Shown: positions 52,887 to 64,000 of the stretch, piece by piece
Position numbering within the stretch: the stretch's first letter is position 1
Layout of the letters: every line of letters begins with the position of its first letter
Assembly (NCBI RefSeq): GCF_016905005.1
Contig: NZ_JADIKC010000003.1
Coordinates: 941,630-1,005,629 of the forward strand
Source: Dyella kyungheensis
GTDB lineage: Bacteria; Pseudomonadota; Gammaproteobacteria; Xanthomonadales; Rhodanobacteraceae
Reading direction: 5' to 3'
Length of the DNA: 64,000 bases
Program-made: the position numbers and the translations under genes
Notes under the pieces: model-generated
Databases searched by the model: none
Seen by the model: only the letters and a program-made list of their open reading frames with translations
Told to the model about the DNA's origin: nothing

Positions 52887-54317
52887 TCAGCGCTCGCGCA
52901 TCACCATCAGGCGCACTTCGGTCATGTCCTCGATGGCCCAGCGGATGCCTTCGCGGCCGATGCCGGACAGCTTCACGCCGCCATACGGCATGTTGTCGAC
53001 GCGGAAGCTCGGCACGTCGTTGACCACCACGCCACCCTGGTCGAGTTCGTTCCAGGCACGCATGGCGTTGGCGAGGCTGTCGGTGAAGATGCCGGCCTGC
53101 AGGCCGTACTCGGAGTCGTTCACGAGTTCCACCACCTCATCGAACGTACGGAACGGTGCGAGCAGGGCGAACGGACCGAACGCTTCGTTGCGATAGGCCT
53201 TCGCGCTGGTCGGCACGTTTTCCATCAAGGTCGCTTCGAGCATGGCACCGGCACGCTTGCCGCCGCACAACACTTTGCCGCCGGCCTTGCGTGCTTCTTC
53301 GATCCAGCCTTGCAGGCGCTCCGCGGCGGGCTCGTCGATCATCGGTCCGAGGAAGGTGTCTTTCTTCTTCGGGTCGCCGGCCTTGAGTTTCTTTACCGCG
53401 GCGACCAGTCGCTTCTTTACCTCGTCATACAGCGCCTCGTGCACATAGATGCGTTGCACGCTGATGCAGCTCTGGCCCGACTGGTAGAACGCGCCGAATA
53501 CCATCCGGTCGATCACGTAATCGAGGTTGGGTCCCTGGTCCGCATCGACGATGCAGGCGGCGTTGCCGCCCAGTTCCAGGGTGACCTTCTTGTGGCCCGC
53601 GCGCGTCTTCAGATCCCAGCCGATCTGGCTGCCGGTGAACGACAGCAGCTTGAAGCGCGGATCTTCCACCAGCGGATTGGCGTGTTTGCCATCCAGCGTC
53701 AGCACGGAGAACGCACCCTTGGGCAGATCCGTCTCCGCCAGCACCTCGCCGATGATCAGCGCACCGATGGGTGTGCGTTCGGCAGGCTTGAGCACGAACG
53801 GACAACCGGCCGCGATCGCTGGCGCCACTTTGTGCGCCACCAGGTTCAAGGGGAAGTTGAACGGCGTGATGAACGACACCGGCCCCAGCGGCACGCGCTT
53901 GGTATAGCCGTGATAGCCGTTGAGCCGCTTGGCGATCTCCAGGTTGATCGTTTCGCCATTCGTGCGCACGGCTTCTTCCGCCGCGATGGTGAAGGTTTCG
54001 ATCAGGCGGGTGACTTCGCCGTCGGAATCCTTGATCGGCTTGCCGGCTTCCACGCACAGCGCATACGCCAGTTCCTCGCGTCGTTCGGTGAAGCGCTGCG
54101 CGCAATGCTGCAGCACCTGCTGCCGCGCCCAGGGCTTGAAGTCGCGCATCGGGATGGTGGCTTTCACCGCTGCGGCAATGGCCTTTTCGGTGGCCTTGGC
54201 GTCAGGCACCGCGACACGCGTGGCGACCTTGCCGCTGTACTTGTCCAGCACGTCCATCATCTCTTTCGAGGTCTGCGGCTGGTTGGCGAGGTAGTAGGGG
54301 TAACTCTTGGCAAGCAT
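52887..54317 (-). CDS. NAD(P)-dependent aldehyde dehydrogenase
   Basis: This 476-residue enzyme oxidises aldehydes to acids. The catalytic Glu lies in KVTLELGGNAACIV and the catalytic Cys in FGAFYQSGQSCISVQRIYVH. The cofactor-binding segment GPVSFITPFNFPLNLVAHKV and the Asn-containing FNFPLNL are conserved, and EAFGPF near the C-terminus is standard. I start at the ATG at 54317 (MLAKSYPYYL); an extended frame upstream overlaps the next gene. It lies 23 bp after the acetolactate-synthase-like gene, so both are one operon. The substrate is not determined. Confidence 0.92.
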   Translation of the reverse strand: MLAKSYPYYLANQPQTSKEMMDVLDKYSGKVATRVAVPDAKATEKAIAAAVKATIPMRDFKPWARQQVLQHCAQRFTERREELAYALCVEAGKPIKDSDGEVTRLIETFTIAAEEAVRTNGETINLEIAKRLNGYHGYTKRVPLGPVSFITPFNFPLNLVAHKVAPAIAAGCPFVLKPAERTPIGALIIGEVLAETDLPKGAFSVLTLDGKHANPLVEDPRFKLLSFTGSQIGWDLKTRAGHKKVTLELGGNAACIVDADQGPNLDYVIDRMVFGAFYQSGQSCISVQRIYVHEALYDEVKKRLVAAVKKLKAGDPKKKDTFLGPMIDEPAAERLQGWIEEARKAGGKVLCGGKRAGAMLEATLMENVPTSAKAYRNEAFGPFALLAPFRTFDEVVELVNDSEYGLQAGIFTDSLANAMRAWNELDQGGVVVNDVPSFRVDNMPYGGVKLSGIGREGIRWAIEDMTEVRLMVMRER

Positions 54318-54340
54318 GGATGGCTCCGACGCGTAGAGGC

Positions 54341-55984
54341 TCAGACGGCTGCGCTGAGCCGCGGGATGTCTTCGTTGAGAATGCGGTGATTGTCCGAATA
54401 GTCGATGGTCAGGTCGATCAGGTGCACGCCGCCCGCATTGAACGCTCGCTCCAGCGTGGGCAGGAATTCGTCGGCGCTGCCGGGACGATGGCCGCGCGCG
54501 CCGTGCGCCTCGGCAAACGCCACGAAGTCGGGGTTGCCGAACACCATGCCGTAATCGTCGTAGCCCATCTCGGCCTGTTTCCAGCGGATCATGCCGTAGG
54601 CGTCGTCGCGCAGCAGCAGGATCACCAGGTCCAGCTTGAGGCGCACGCAGGTTTCCAGCTCCTGCGCATTCATCATGAAGCCGCCGTCGCCGCAGATGGC
54701 CAGCACCTTGCGCTCGGGATAGACCATCTTCGCCGCCATCGCCGAGGGCAGGCCGGCGCCCATGGTGGCGAGTGCGTTGTCCAGCAGCACGGTGTTCGGT
54801 TCGCGGGCCCGGTAGTAGCGCGCGTACCAGATCTTGTACATGCCGTTGTCCAGGCACAGCACGCCGTCGTCGGGCATGAAGCGGCGCGTGTCGTCGACGA
54901 TGCGCACCGGATGCATCGGAAAGCGCTGGTCGCGCGCGTGCTCCTCGAGCTGCTTGTGGAACGCGTTGCGCACGCGGTCGAAGAAGCTGAAATTCCAATG
55001 CTCCTGCGGCTGCAGGGCATCGGTGAGGCGTTCCACCGTATGCGCGATGTCGCCGACCACCTCGATCTGCGGGAAATAGACCGCGTCCACTTCCGCGCTG
55101 GAAAAGTTGATGTGGATGACCGTACGCCGCCCCTTGCGCATGAAGAATGGCGGCTTCTCGACTACGTCGTGGCCGACGTTGACGATCACGTCGGCCGCAT
55201 CGATGGCGCGATGCACGAAGTCGCCATCCGACAGCGCGGCGTTGCCGAGCCACAGCGGATGGTCTTCGTCGATCACCCCTTTGCCCATCTGCGTGGTGAA
55301 GAACGGAATGCCCAGCTTGTCGATGAAAGCGCGCAGGGCCACCGTGGTGCGCTGGCGGTTGGCGGCGGCGCCGATCATCAGGATGGGATGCCTGGCGCCG
55401 GTGATCGCCTCGGCGGCCTGCACCAGGGCGGCTTCGTCGGGAGCGGGCCGGCGCGCGTATTCGGTGGGCAGCAGGATGGCCTCTTCGACGCTGTCGCGGG
55501 CGATGTCTTCGGGCAGTTCCAGATGCACGGCGCCGGGACGTTCTTCTTCCGCACGACGGAACGCTTCGCGCACGCGTGCCGGAATGGTGGGCGCCGAGAC
55601 GATCTGCCGCGTGTACTTGGTCAGTGGCTGCATCATGTCGACCACGTCGACCAACTGGAACAAACCCTGCTTGTGTTCGCGGATGGGTTTCTGGCCGGTG
55701 ATCATCATCATCGGCATGGCGCCGAGTTGCGCATAGGCGGCGGCGGTCACCAGGTTGGTGGCGCCCGGACCCAGCGTGGACAGCGCCACGCCGGCTTCGC
55801 CGGTCAGGCGTCCCCAGGTCGCGGCCATGAAGCCGGCGGCCTGTTCGTGGCGGGTCACGATAAGTCGGATGGAGGAGTCACGCAGGGCTTCGACAAAATC
55901 CAGATTCTCTTCGCCCGGTACGCCGAAGATACGTTCCACGCCTTCGGCTTCCAGCGCCTTGACGAACAATTGTGCGCCCTTCAT
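54341..55984 (-). CDS. Thiamine-diphosphate enzyme, acetolactate synthase large subunit-like
   Basis: This 547-residue TPP enzyme has the catalytic Glu in LIVTRHEQAAGFMAATWG, the central domain (ILMIGAAANRQRTTVALRAF), and the TPP-binding motif GDGGFMMNAQELETCVRLKL. It starts MKGAQLFVKALEAEGVERIF, the standard N-terminus; an in-frame upstream ATG would add 13 residues. No ilvN-type small subunit is adjacent, so a stand-alone catabolic (AlsS-like) role is possible, but other TPP-enzyme activities fit too. The following aldehyde dehydrogenase gene suggests a joint pathway involving an aldehyde. GAGG precedes the start. Confidence 0.85.
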   Translation of the reverse strand: MKGAQLFVKALEAEGVERIFGVPGEENLDFVEALRDSSIRLIVTRHEQAAGFMAATWGRLTGEAGVALSTLGPGATNLVTAAAYAQLGAMPMMMITGQKPIREHKQGLFQLVDVVDMMQPLTKYTRQIVSAPTIPARVREAFRRAEEERPGAVHLELPEDIARDSVEEAILLPTEYARRPAPDEAALVQAAEAITGARHPILMIGAAANRQRTTVALRAFIDKLGIPFFTTQMGKGVIDEDHPLWLGNAALSDGDFVHRAIDAADVIVNVGHDVVEKPPFFMRKGRRTVIHINFSSAEVDAVYFPQIEVVGDIAHTVERLTDALQPQEHWNFSFFDRVRNAFHKQLEEHARDQRFPMHPVRIVDDTRRFMPDDGVLCLDNGMYKIWYARYYRAREPNTVLLDNALATMGAGLPSAMAAKMVYPERKVLAICGDGGFMMNAQELETCVRLKLDLVILLLRDDAYGMIRWKQAEMGYDDYGMVFGNPDFVAFAEAHGARGHRPGSADEFLPTLERAFNAGGVHLIDLTIDYSDNHRILNEDIPRLSAAV

Positions 55985-56053
55985 GCCTCGACTCCTCATG
56001 CGTAAGCGCGAAGGATGCGACACGGATCGTTCATGCCGCGTGAGCTGGCGGCG

Positions 56054-57430
56054 CTAGTCGTTCGATTCTTCCTTGCGCACCGACAGTGGCAATTCGCCGT
56101 CGGCAAGTCGGGCGCGCAGCGGCGTGCCTTCACCGATACCTTGGGAGGATCGCACGACCTTGCCGTTGGCATCGAAAATGATCGAATAACCGCGCTCCAG
56201 CGTGGCCAGCGGGCTGATCGCATGCAGCGCACGACCGTTCTGGCGCAGGTTGGCGCGGTCGCGTTCCAGCTTGCGTTCGATGCTGCTGAGCAGCCGTTGC
56301 CGCAGCTCGCCGAGGCGGCGTTGCAGCAGCATCAGGCGCAGCCGTGGATGCTGGGCAAGCAGTCGTGCATGCACGCGTTCCAGTGCATTGTGTCGACGCT
56401 GCGATTGCTCGCGCTGCACGCCATGCAGGCGTCGCTGCAGATGCACCAGTCGCTCGCGATCGCGGGCCAGCCGTGCCTGCGGACGCTGGGCCTGCAGGCG
56501 TGCCAGCAGATGATCCACGCGCTGGATGCGTGCCTGCAGCCGTCGTTGTTCCAGCGTGGCCAGCCGCTGTTGCAGTTGTTGCAGATGGCGGCGCAGCGCA
56601 AAGGCGTCCGGCACCAGCAGCTCGGCCGCTGCCGATGGCGTGGGGGCACGAAGGTCGGCGACGAAGTCGGCGATGCTGAAATCGATCTCGTGACCGACCG
56701 CGGACACCACCGGCACCGCGCTGGCGTGGATGGCGCGCGCGACCCGCTCGTCGTTGAACGCCCAGAGATCTTCCAGCGAGCCGCCGCCGCGCGTCAGCAG
56801 CAACACGTCATAGCGACCGCTGGCCGAGGCCTTGCGCAGCATCTGCACGATGGCGGGCGGCGCTTCGCGTCCCTGCACGGGCACGGGCAGCACCTCCACA
56901 TCGGCCAGCGGCCAGCGCCGCGACATCACGCTGAGCACGTCGCGAACGGCCGCGCCGGTGGCGGAGGTGATCACGCCGATGCGGCGCGCATAACGGGGCA
57001 GGGCGCGCTTGCGCGCCGGGTCGAACAGTCCCTCGGCATCCAGCCGCGCCTTCAGCTGTTCGAACTCGCGCTGCAAGGCGCCTTCGCCGGCCGGCTCCAT
57101 GTGCTCGGCCACCAGCTGGAATTCGCCGCGTGGTTCGTACAGGCCCACCCGGGCGCGCACCAGCACATGCATGCCATCGGCGGGCTTGAACTTCAGCCAG
57201 CCGCTCTTGGGCCGGAACATGGCGCAACGCACCTGGGCGCTGGCGTCCTTCAGGGTGAAATAGATATGTCCCGATGCCGGCCGGGCGACGTTGGACAGCT
57301 CGCCTTCGATCCAGATCAACGGCAAGGCGTCTTCCAGCAGGTCCCGCACCAGCCGGTTGAGCGAGCTGGGCGTCAGGATCTGGCGCGGCGGCGGGCCGGC
57401 CTGGTCGTGGGTGTCATCGGGCGAGCGCAT
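56054..57430 (-). CDS. xseA: Exodeoxyribonuclease VII large subunit
   Basis: This 458-residue protein, with the small subunit XseB, degrades single-stranded DNA from both ends in mismatch repair and recombination. The N-terminal OB fold shows LWIEGELSNVARPASGHIYF-like sequence (here IWIEGELSNVARPASGHIYF) and DASAQVRCAMFR. The catalytic domain has ALPRYARRIGVITSATGAAV, LLTRGGGSLEDLWAFNDE and VSAVGHEIDFSIADFVADLR. A long Arg/Gln/Leu-rich coiled coil (about residues 270-390) and a YSIIFDANGKVVRSSQ tail end it. No xseB is in the window. Confidence 0.96.
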   Translation of the reverse strand: MRSPDDTHDQAGPPPRQILTPSSLNRLVRDLLEDALPLIWIEGELSNVARPASGHIYFTLKDASAQVRCAMFRPKSGWLKFKPADGMHVLVRARVGLYEPRGEFQLVAEHMEPAGEGALQREFEQLKARLDAEGLFDPARKRALPRYARRIGVITSATGAAVRDVLSVMSRRWPLADVEVLPVPVQGREAPPAIVQMLRKASASGRYDVLLLTRGGGSLEDLWAFNDERVARAIHASAVPVVSAVGHEIDFSIADFVADLRAPTPSAAAELLVPDAFALRRHLQQLQQRLATLEQRRLQARIQRVDHLLARLQAQRPQARLARDRERLVHLQRRLHGVQREQSQRRHNALERVHARLLAQHPRLRLMLLQRRLGELRQRLLSSIERKLERDRANLRQNGRALHAISPLATLERGYSIIFDANGKVVRSSQGIGEGTPLRARLADGELPLSVRKEESND

Positions 57431-57556
57431 GAAGGAGCGAGCCTAACATGAGATTCGCCCGTCGATTGCTGCGTTTACATCTGCTTGGCCCACTTAACGC
57501 AGCCTGGGCCTAAGGCATGGCGTCTATCTGATTGGATTCGCTAGGGATTCGCCGGC

Positions 57557-59011
<1,455 letters not shown>

Positions 59012-59132
59012 GGCTGGAGTGTAGGGCATGCGTTCGGGCGTTCTTCAAGCGGTATTCACTTGGGGCGTGCCACCAATACGCCCCGTCCTTCCGGTCATGT
59101 CGCGCCCATGAACTATCTGTCATGTTTGCTCC

Positions 59133-61079
59133 ATGTCGCCTGAGCAATGTCATACCGACACCGACGCGTGCGCGCAGCAGCTCGCCGAACGCATCGGCCC
59201 GGACCTGCGCGTCGCTGCGCCGCTGGGCTTGGGCAAGCCGCATGAACTGTTGAATGCGCTGTACCGGCTGACCCGGGCCGACACGTCGCGCTCGCTGTCC
59301 CTTTACACCGCGTTGTCGCTGACCCGTCCACGACCCGCGCCGGGGCTGGAGGCGCGTTTCGTGGGACCGTTCGTGGAGCGGCATTTCGGCGCAGGCGCGG
59401 TGGATCCCGAATACGCCATCGACCAGGCGCGCGACCAGTTGCCTTCCAACGTCGCCGTGCACGAGTTCTACATGCAATCGGGCGCGCTGCTGCATTCGGG
59501 CGGGGCGCAGCGCAACTACATCAGCCAGAACTACACGCACGTGGCGCGCGACCTGGCCGTGCAGGACATCAACCTGCTGGTGCAACTGGTGGCGCGCCGC
59601 GAGACGCCCGAAGGCGTGCGCTACAGCCTTTCGTGCAACCCCGACCTGACCTTCGATTTCATCGACCGCGTGGTGCAGTCGGGCAAGCCGCGCCCCTTGT
59701 GCGTGGCGGTGGTGCATCCGGATCTGCCGTACATCAGCGGGCATGCGGAAGTGCAGCGCGACTACTTCGACGTGGAACTGCGTACCGACACGGCGCCGCC
59801 GCTGTTCGCCGTGCCGCGCCAGCCGATCGACACGGCGGAATATGCGCTGGGCATCCACGCCAGCGCGCTGGTGCGCGACGGCGGTTGCCTGCAGATCGGC
59901 ATCGGCGCGTTGTCCGATGCACTGGTCTACGGATTGCGCTGGCGGCAGCAGGACAACACGCAGTGGCGGCGTGCGCTGGTAGCGCTCGATCCGCGAGGCG
60001 GCACGCATGCCCTGGCGGCACGCATGGGCGGCCTCGCGCCGCTGCGCGCAGGCCTGTACGGCGCCAGCGAAATGGTCATGGACGGCTTCATGCATCTGCA
60101 GCGCGCGGGCATCCTCAAGCGTCGCGCATGGGACAACATGGCGTTGGAACGCGCGGCGGCATGTGGACGGCTGTCGCCGGAGACACCGGGTGGCCACTAC
60201 CTGCGTGGCGCCTTCTTCCTCGGCACGCGCGAGCTGTATCGCTGGCTGGCCGAGCTCGATGCGAACGACCCCGATGCGCTGGACATGTGCCGCGTATCCA
60301 ACGTCAACCAGCTCTACGGCGATCACCAGATGCTGGCCGCGCTGCAGCGGCGCGGGGCACGTTTCTTCAACACCTGCATGATGGCGACCTTATTGGGCTC
60401 GGCGGTGTCCGACGGCCTCGAAGACGGCGAAGTGGTGAGCGGCGTCGGCGGTCAATACAACTTCGTGGCGATGGCGCATGAACTGGCCGACGGTCGTTCC
60501 ATCCTCCTGCTGCGCTCCACGCGCCTGGGGCGTAGCGGCATCGAAACCAATATCCGCTGGAACTACGGGCACACCACCATTCCGCGCCACCTGCGCGATG
60601 TGTTCGTGACGGAATACGGCGTGGCCGACCTGCGCGGCAAGACCGACAGCGAATGCATCGAGGCGATGCTCTCCATCACCGATGCGCGCTTCATCGACGC
60701 GTTGTGCGCGGAGGCGAAATCGCATGGAAAGCTGGCGGCGGACTTCCAGGTCCCCGAGCGCTGGCGCAACAACCGGCCCGAGCTGCTGAAGGAAGCGCTG
60801 ATGCCATGGCAGGAGAAAGGCCTGCTGCCGCCGTTTCCCTTCGGCAGCGATTTCACCGAGGTCGAGCAACGCCTGCTGCCGGCGCTCGGCTGGCTGAAGA
60901 GCAGGAGTTCCAGCTGGCGTGGCAAATGGGAAGTGTTGCGGGCTGCCGCCTCGCCGGGTGAGCCCGTGGGCGGCGAGGACGAGGCGCTGGAGCGCATGGG
61001 ACTCGCGCAGCCCGGCAGCATGGGCGACCGCATCCAGCAACGCTTGCTCAAGGCCGCCCTGCGCAGAACGGGCGGCTGA
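59133..61079 (+). CDS. Acetyl-CoA hydrolase/transferase family protein
   Basis: This 648-residue protein belongs to the acetyl-CoA hydrolase/transferase group (CoA-transferase family I fold). The N-terminal half has GLGKPHELLNALYRL and the C-terminal domain shows DGEVVSGVGGQYNFVAMAHE, RSTRLGRSGIETNIRWNYGH and TIPRHLRDVFVTEYGVADLR, the standard AcetylCoA_hyd_C signature. The likely catalytic Glu is not certain from sequence alone. It may transfer CoA between acetate, succinate or similar acids. It converges with the FNR-like gene, leaving 9 bp between stops. At 648 residues it is longer than the usual 500-residue members. Confidence 0.85.
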   Translation: MSPEQCHTDTDACAQQLAERIGPDLRVAAPLGLGKPHELLNALYRLTRADTSRSLSLYTALSLTRPRPAPGLEARFVGPFVERHFGAGAVDPEYAIDQARDQLPSNVAVHEFYMQSGALLHSGGAQRNYISQNYTHVARDLAVQDINLLVQLVARRETPEGVRYSLSCNPDLTFDFIDRVVQSGKPRPLCVAVVHPDLPYISGHAEVQRDYFDVELRTDTAPPLFAVPRQPIDTAEYALGIHASALVRDGGCLQIGIGALSDALVYGLRWRQQDNTQWRRALVALDPRGGTHALAARMGGLAPLRAGLYGASEMVMDGFMHLQRAGILKRRAWDNMALERAAACGRLSPETPGGHYLRGAFFLGTRELYRWLAELDANDPDALDMCRVSNVNQLYGDHQMLAALQRRGARFFNTCMMATLLGSAVSDGLEDGEVVSGVGGQYNFVAMAHELADGRSILLLRSTRLGRSGIETNIRWNYGHTTIPRHLRDVFVTEYGVADLRGKTDSECIEAMLSITDARFIDALCAEAKSHGKLAADFQVPERWRNNRPELLKEALMPWQEKGLLPPFPFGSDFTEVEQRLLPALGWLKSRSSSWRGKWEVLRAAASPGEPVGGEDEALERMGLAQPGSMGDRIQQRLLKAALRRTGG

Positions 61080-61088
61080 TCCCTTCGC

Positions 61089-61826
61089 TCAGTGCATCAG
61101 CAGCGACAGGCCCTGTTCGCGCAAGGCGGGCAGGTTGAGGATGTGCAGCCCGGTACGATCGGCACGAATCCATGCGCGCTCGCGCATGCGTCCGAGCAGG
61201 CGGCTCACGGTTTCCGTGGTCAGGCGCAGGTGGTTGCCGATATCGGCGCGCGACATGGGAAGCGGCAGGTAGTCTCCGGGCAATCCGAGCATCACGCGGC
61301 GGTCGCGCAGGTCCACCAGGAACGCAGCGAAGCGCTCTTCCGCCATGTGGTTGCCGCTGCTCAGCTGCAGGCGCGAAATGCGCTGGCTCGCCGACTGCAC
61401 CAGATGCCAGGGGACGTCCGGCTGGCGGCCCGACAGCTGGCGGACGGCCGGGTAGGGGAAACGGCAGAACTGCGTCTTGCCCAGGGCCACCACGGCGTTG
61501 TCGTGCACTTCGCGCTCCATCGCGTCCAGGCCGATCATTTCGCCGGGCAGATGGAACGCAAGCACCTGCTCACGCCCGGCGACGTCCACCGCCACGGTCT
61601 TGGCCATGCCGGTCTGCACCGCATAGAGCGCACGGAATGGCGACATCGGACGGTACAGGTACTCGCCGGTGCGCAGCGGGCCGACGCGTTCGGCCATATG
61701 CCGCAGCCCCGACAGTTCGGGCCGGTCGTAACCGCTGGCCTGGCAGACGGCGGCGTAACCGCAACCCGCGCACGAAGGCGAAGGAGTCAGACGATGGACG
61801 TCGTCCTGGCGATGGTCCTGATGCAT
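61089..61826 (-). CDS. FNR/ANR-type oxygen-responsive transcription regulator
   Basis: This 245-residue Crp/Fnr protein has cluster cysteines at 19, 22 and 28 (SCAGCGYAAVC) and a fourth at 121 (TQFCRFPYP), matching the spacing of E. coli FNR (20, 23, 29 and 122). The cyclic-nucleotide-fold domain follows, and the recognition helix reads RADIGNHLRLTTETVSRLLG, with the ETVSR contacts expected for TTGAT-N4-ATCAA sites. It would switch genes when oxygen is low. AGGAG precedes the ATG at a good distance. It lies beside the acetyl-CoA hydrolase gene, but the two converge. Confidence 0.93.
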   Translation of the reverse strand: MHQDHRQDDVHRLTPSPSCAGCGYAAVCQASGYDRPELSGLRHMAERVGPLRTGEYLYRPMSPFRALYAVQTGMAKTVAVDVAGREQVLAFHLPGEMIGLDAMEREVHDNAVVALGKTQFCRFPYPAVRQLSGRQPDVPWHLVQSASQRISRLQLSSGNHMAEERFAAFLVDLRDRRVMLGLPGDYLPLPMSRADIGNHLRLTTETVSRLLGRMRERAWIRADRTGLHILNLPALREQGLSLLMH

Positions 61827-62003
61827 GGATGGCACTCCTGTGACATGCGTATTGCAGGACACCATGATCCTCGTACAAGCCTTAAGAGTGGTTCCAATGC
61901 GCGGTTTTGCCGCATCGCGCAGGGTGCTGCGACGGTTGCTAGGGGGCACCCGGCCGTTCGGGTATCCTTTGCCCGTTGCCGTCCCTGAATCACGATCCCA
62001 ACC

Positions 62004-63260
<1,257 letters not shown>

Positions 63261-63267
63261 AGCGGCG

Positions 63268-64000
63268 GTGGGCGACGGTGCCAGCGAAGCCCTGATCCTC
63301 GACGCCTGGCATGCCAATGCACAGGCGTGGGAAGCCGCCGTTCGCGAAGGGCGCATCGAGAGCCGCAAACTGGCGACCGACCAGGCCATCGTCGAGCTGG
63401 TGTTGTCGCGTGCTCCGCGCACGGTGATCGACGTCGGTTGCGGCGAAGGCTGGCTGGCGCGGGCGCTTGCTGCGCAGGGTATCGAGGTGCTCGGGGTCGA
63501 CGCCGTTCCGGCGCTGGTGGAAGCAGCGAGCGCCAAAGGTGGCGGCGATTTCCGCGTCGTCAGCTACGAAGACATGGCTGCTGGCGCGCTGAAGCAGCGC
63601 GCGGACGTGGTGGTCTGCAATTTTTCGCTGCTGGGCGGGGCGTCGGTGGATGCCCTCTTGGCAGCCGTGCCCGCGCTGCTCGAGCCCGATGGCGTGCTGG
63701 CGATCCAGACGCTCCACCCGCTGGTGGCCGGCGTGGAACCCTATGCCGACGGCTGGCACGACGGTTCCTGGGCGGGTTGCGGCGACGGCTTCAGCCAGCC
63801 CGCACCCTGGTATTTCCGCACCCTGGGCAGCTGGGTGACGGCCATCCAGAAGGCCGGATTGACCGTGCTGGCCATCAAAGAGCCGATTCATCCTCACACG
63901 GGACGCCCCGCCTCCGTTATCTTCTTGGCCGGAGCATCCTACAGGGGGAACGGGGATGAACAGGCATCGCGCCGTAGCGTTTCGCGCCACCGTACAGAGT
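63268..64000 (+). CDS. SAM-dependent methyltransferase, 3' partial
   Basis: The frame from a GTG at 63268 is open to the last base, giving 244 codons without a stop, so the C-terminus is missing. Motif I is VIDVGCGEGWLARALAAQ at about residue 52, with VLGVDAVPALVEAA as the ribose-binding strand, VVVCNFSLLGG as motif II/III and LAIQTLHPL after it. The aligned family usually ends near the PASVIFLAG segment (63907-63930), about 20 codons before the window end, so the frame may end soon after 64000. The start codon is inferred; GTG follows GCGGC with no clear ribosome site, and it is close to the ispG stop. Confidence 0.75.
   Translation, partial: MGDGASEALILDAWHANAQAWEAAVREGRIESRKLATDQAIVELVLSRAPRTVIDVGCGEGWLARALAAQGIEVLGVDAVPALVEAASAKGGGDFRVVSYEDMAAGALKQRADVVVCNFSLLGGASVDALLAAVPALLEPDGVLAIQTLHPLVAGVEPYADGWHDGSWAGCGDGFSQPAPWYFRTLGSWVTAIQKAGLTVLAIKEPIHPHTGRPASVIFLAGASYRGNGDEQASRRSVSRHRTE
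63956..64000 (+). CDS. Possible 5' end of the next gene
   Basis: An ATG at 63956 follows AGGGGG at a good distance (7 nt) and starts MNRHRAVAFRATVQS. Only 15 codons are visible and they overlap the methyltransferase frame, so this could be a chance start. Confidence 0.3.
   Translation, partial: MNRHRAVAFRATVQS

Overview
The window looks like a chromosomal segment from a Xanthomonadales gammaproteobacterium, most likely family Rhodanobacteraceae (Dyella, Luteibacter, Rhodanobacter or Frateuria type). The grounds are uniformly high GC, the gene order rpoE-rseA-mucD-lepA-lepB-DUF4845-rnc-era-recO, a nagZ-hpt-mtiP block of the kind seen in pseudomonads and xanthomonads, and REP-like palindromes between genes. 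This placement is inferred from gene content and protein character; no database search was run. I found no rRNA, tRNA, CRISPR array, prophage or insertion sequence. Most of the window is ordinary core genome, packed tightly with many 1-4 bp stop/start overlaps.

Layout. 1-7.1 kb: the 3' end of a cation:proton antiporter, a periplasmic FKBP isomerase with a candidate sigma-E promoter, UDP-glucose dehydrogenase, slyX, a DUF2058 gene, and a reverse-strand fatty-acid oxidation alpha subunit. 7.2-10.2 kb: a small unknown gene coupled to a large pseudo-receiver/GGDEF/EAL protein. 10.4-19.4 kb: the envelope-stress operon (rpoE, rseA, mucD, with a good sigma-E promoter) followed by lepA, lepB, DUF4845, rnc, era and recO. 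19.4-24.2 kb: a REC-Hpt protein, a YdbH-like AsmA-type protein with a lipoprotein YdbL partner, and rlmD. 24.2-28.1 kb: CYTH phosphatase, nagZ, hpt, FMN reductase, mtiP and a cold-shock gene.

28.1-33.7 kb: a Tat-exported glycosylasparaginase coupled to cutC, an MFS transporter, a HdeD-like membrane domain fused to a His/Cys hydrolase-like domain, and a ChaN/EreA-like secreted protein. 33.7-39.1 kb, reverse strand: an ABC exporter, a YigZ protein, an ECF sigma/anti-sigma pair and an alpha/beta hydrolase. 39.2-45.3 kb: an ElyC/YdcF protein, a ClC transporter with CBS domains, a divergent zinc alcohol dehydrogenase/AraC pair, two REP-like palindromes and a HAD phosphatase. 45.4-49.6 kb: a Sel1-like protein, a CPBP protease, a DUF4386 protein and an S10 peptidase, then a 52-bp inverted repeat.

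49.9-64 kb: a TraB/GumN protein, a Pit phosphate transporter, an aldehyde dehydrogenase/acetolactate-synthase-like operon, xseA, a phospholipase-D/cardiolipin synthase, an acetyl-CoA hydrolase/transferase, an FNR-type regulator with all four cluster cysteines, ispG, and a methyltransferase running off the end.

Functional themes are envelope stress and quality control (FkpA-like, RpoE/RseA/MucD, the YdbH module, ElyC-like, NagZ), regulation (c-di-GMP, ECF, AraC, FNR) and central metabolism. No single locus is clearly a new defence or mobile system. The most unusual candidates are the two-gene YdbH/lipo-YdbL module, the HdeD-His/Cys fusion, the cutC-glycosylasparaginase coupling, the pseudo-receiver c-di-GMP protein with its small partner, and the ECF/anti-sigma pair with a disordered linker.
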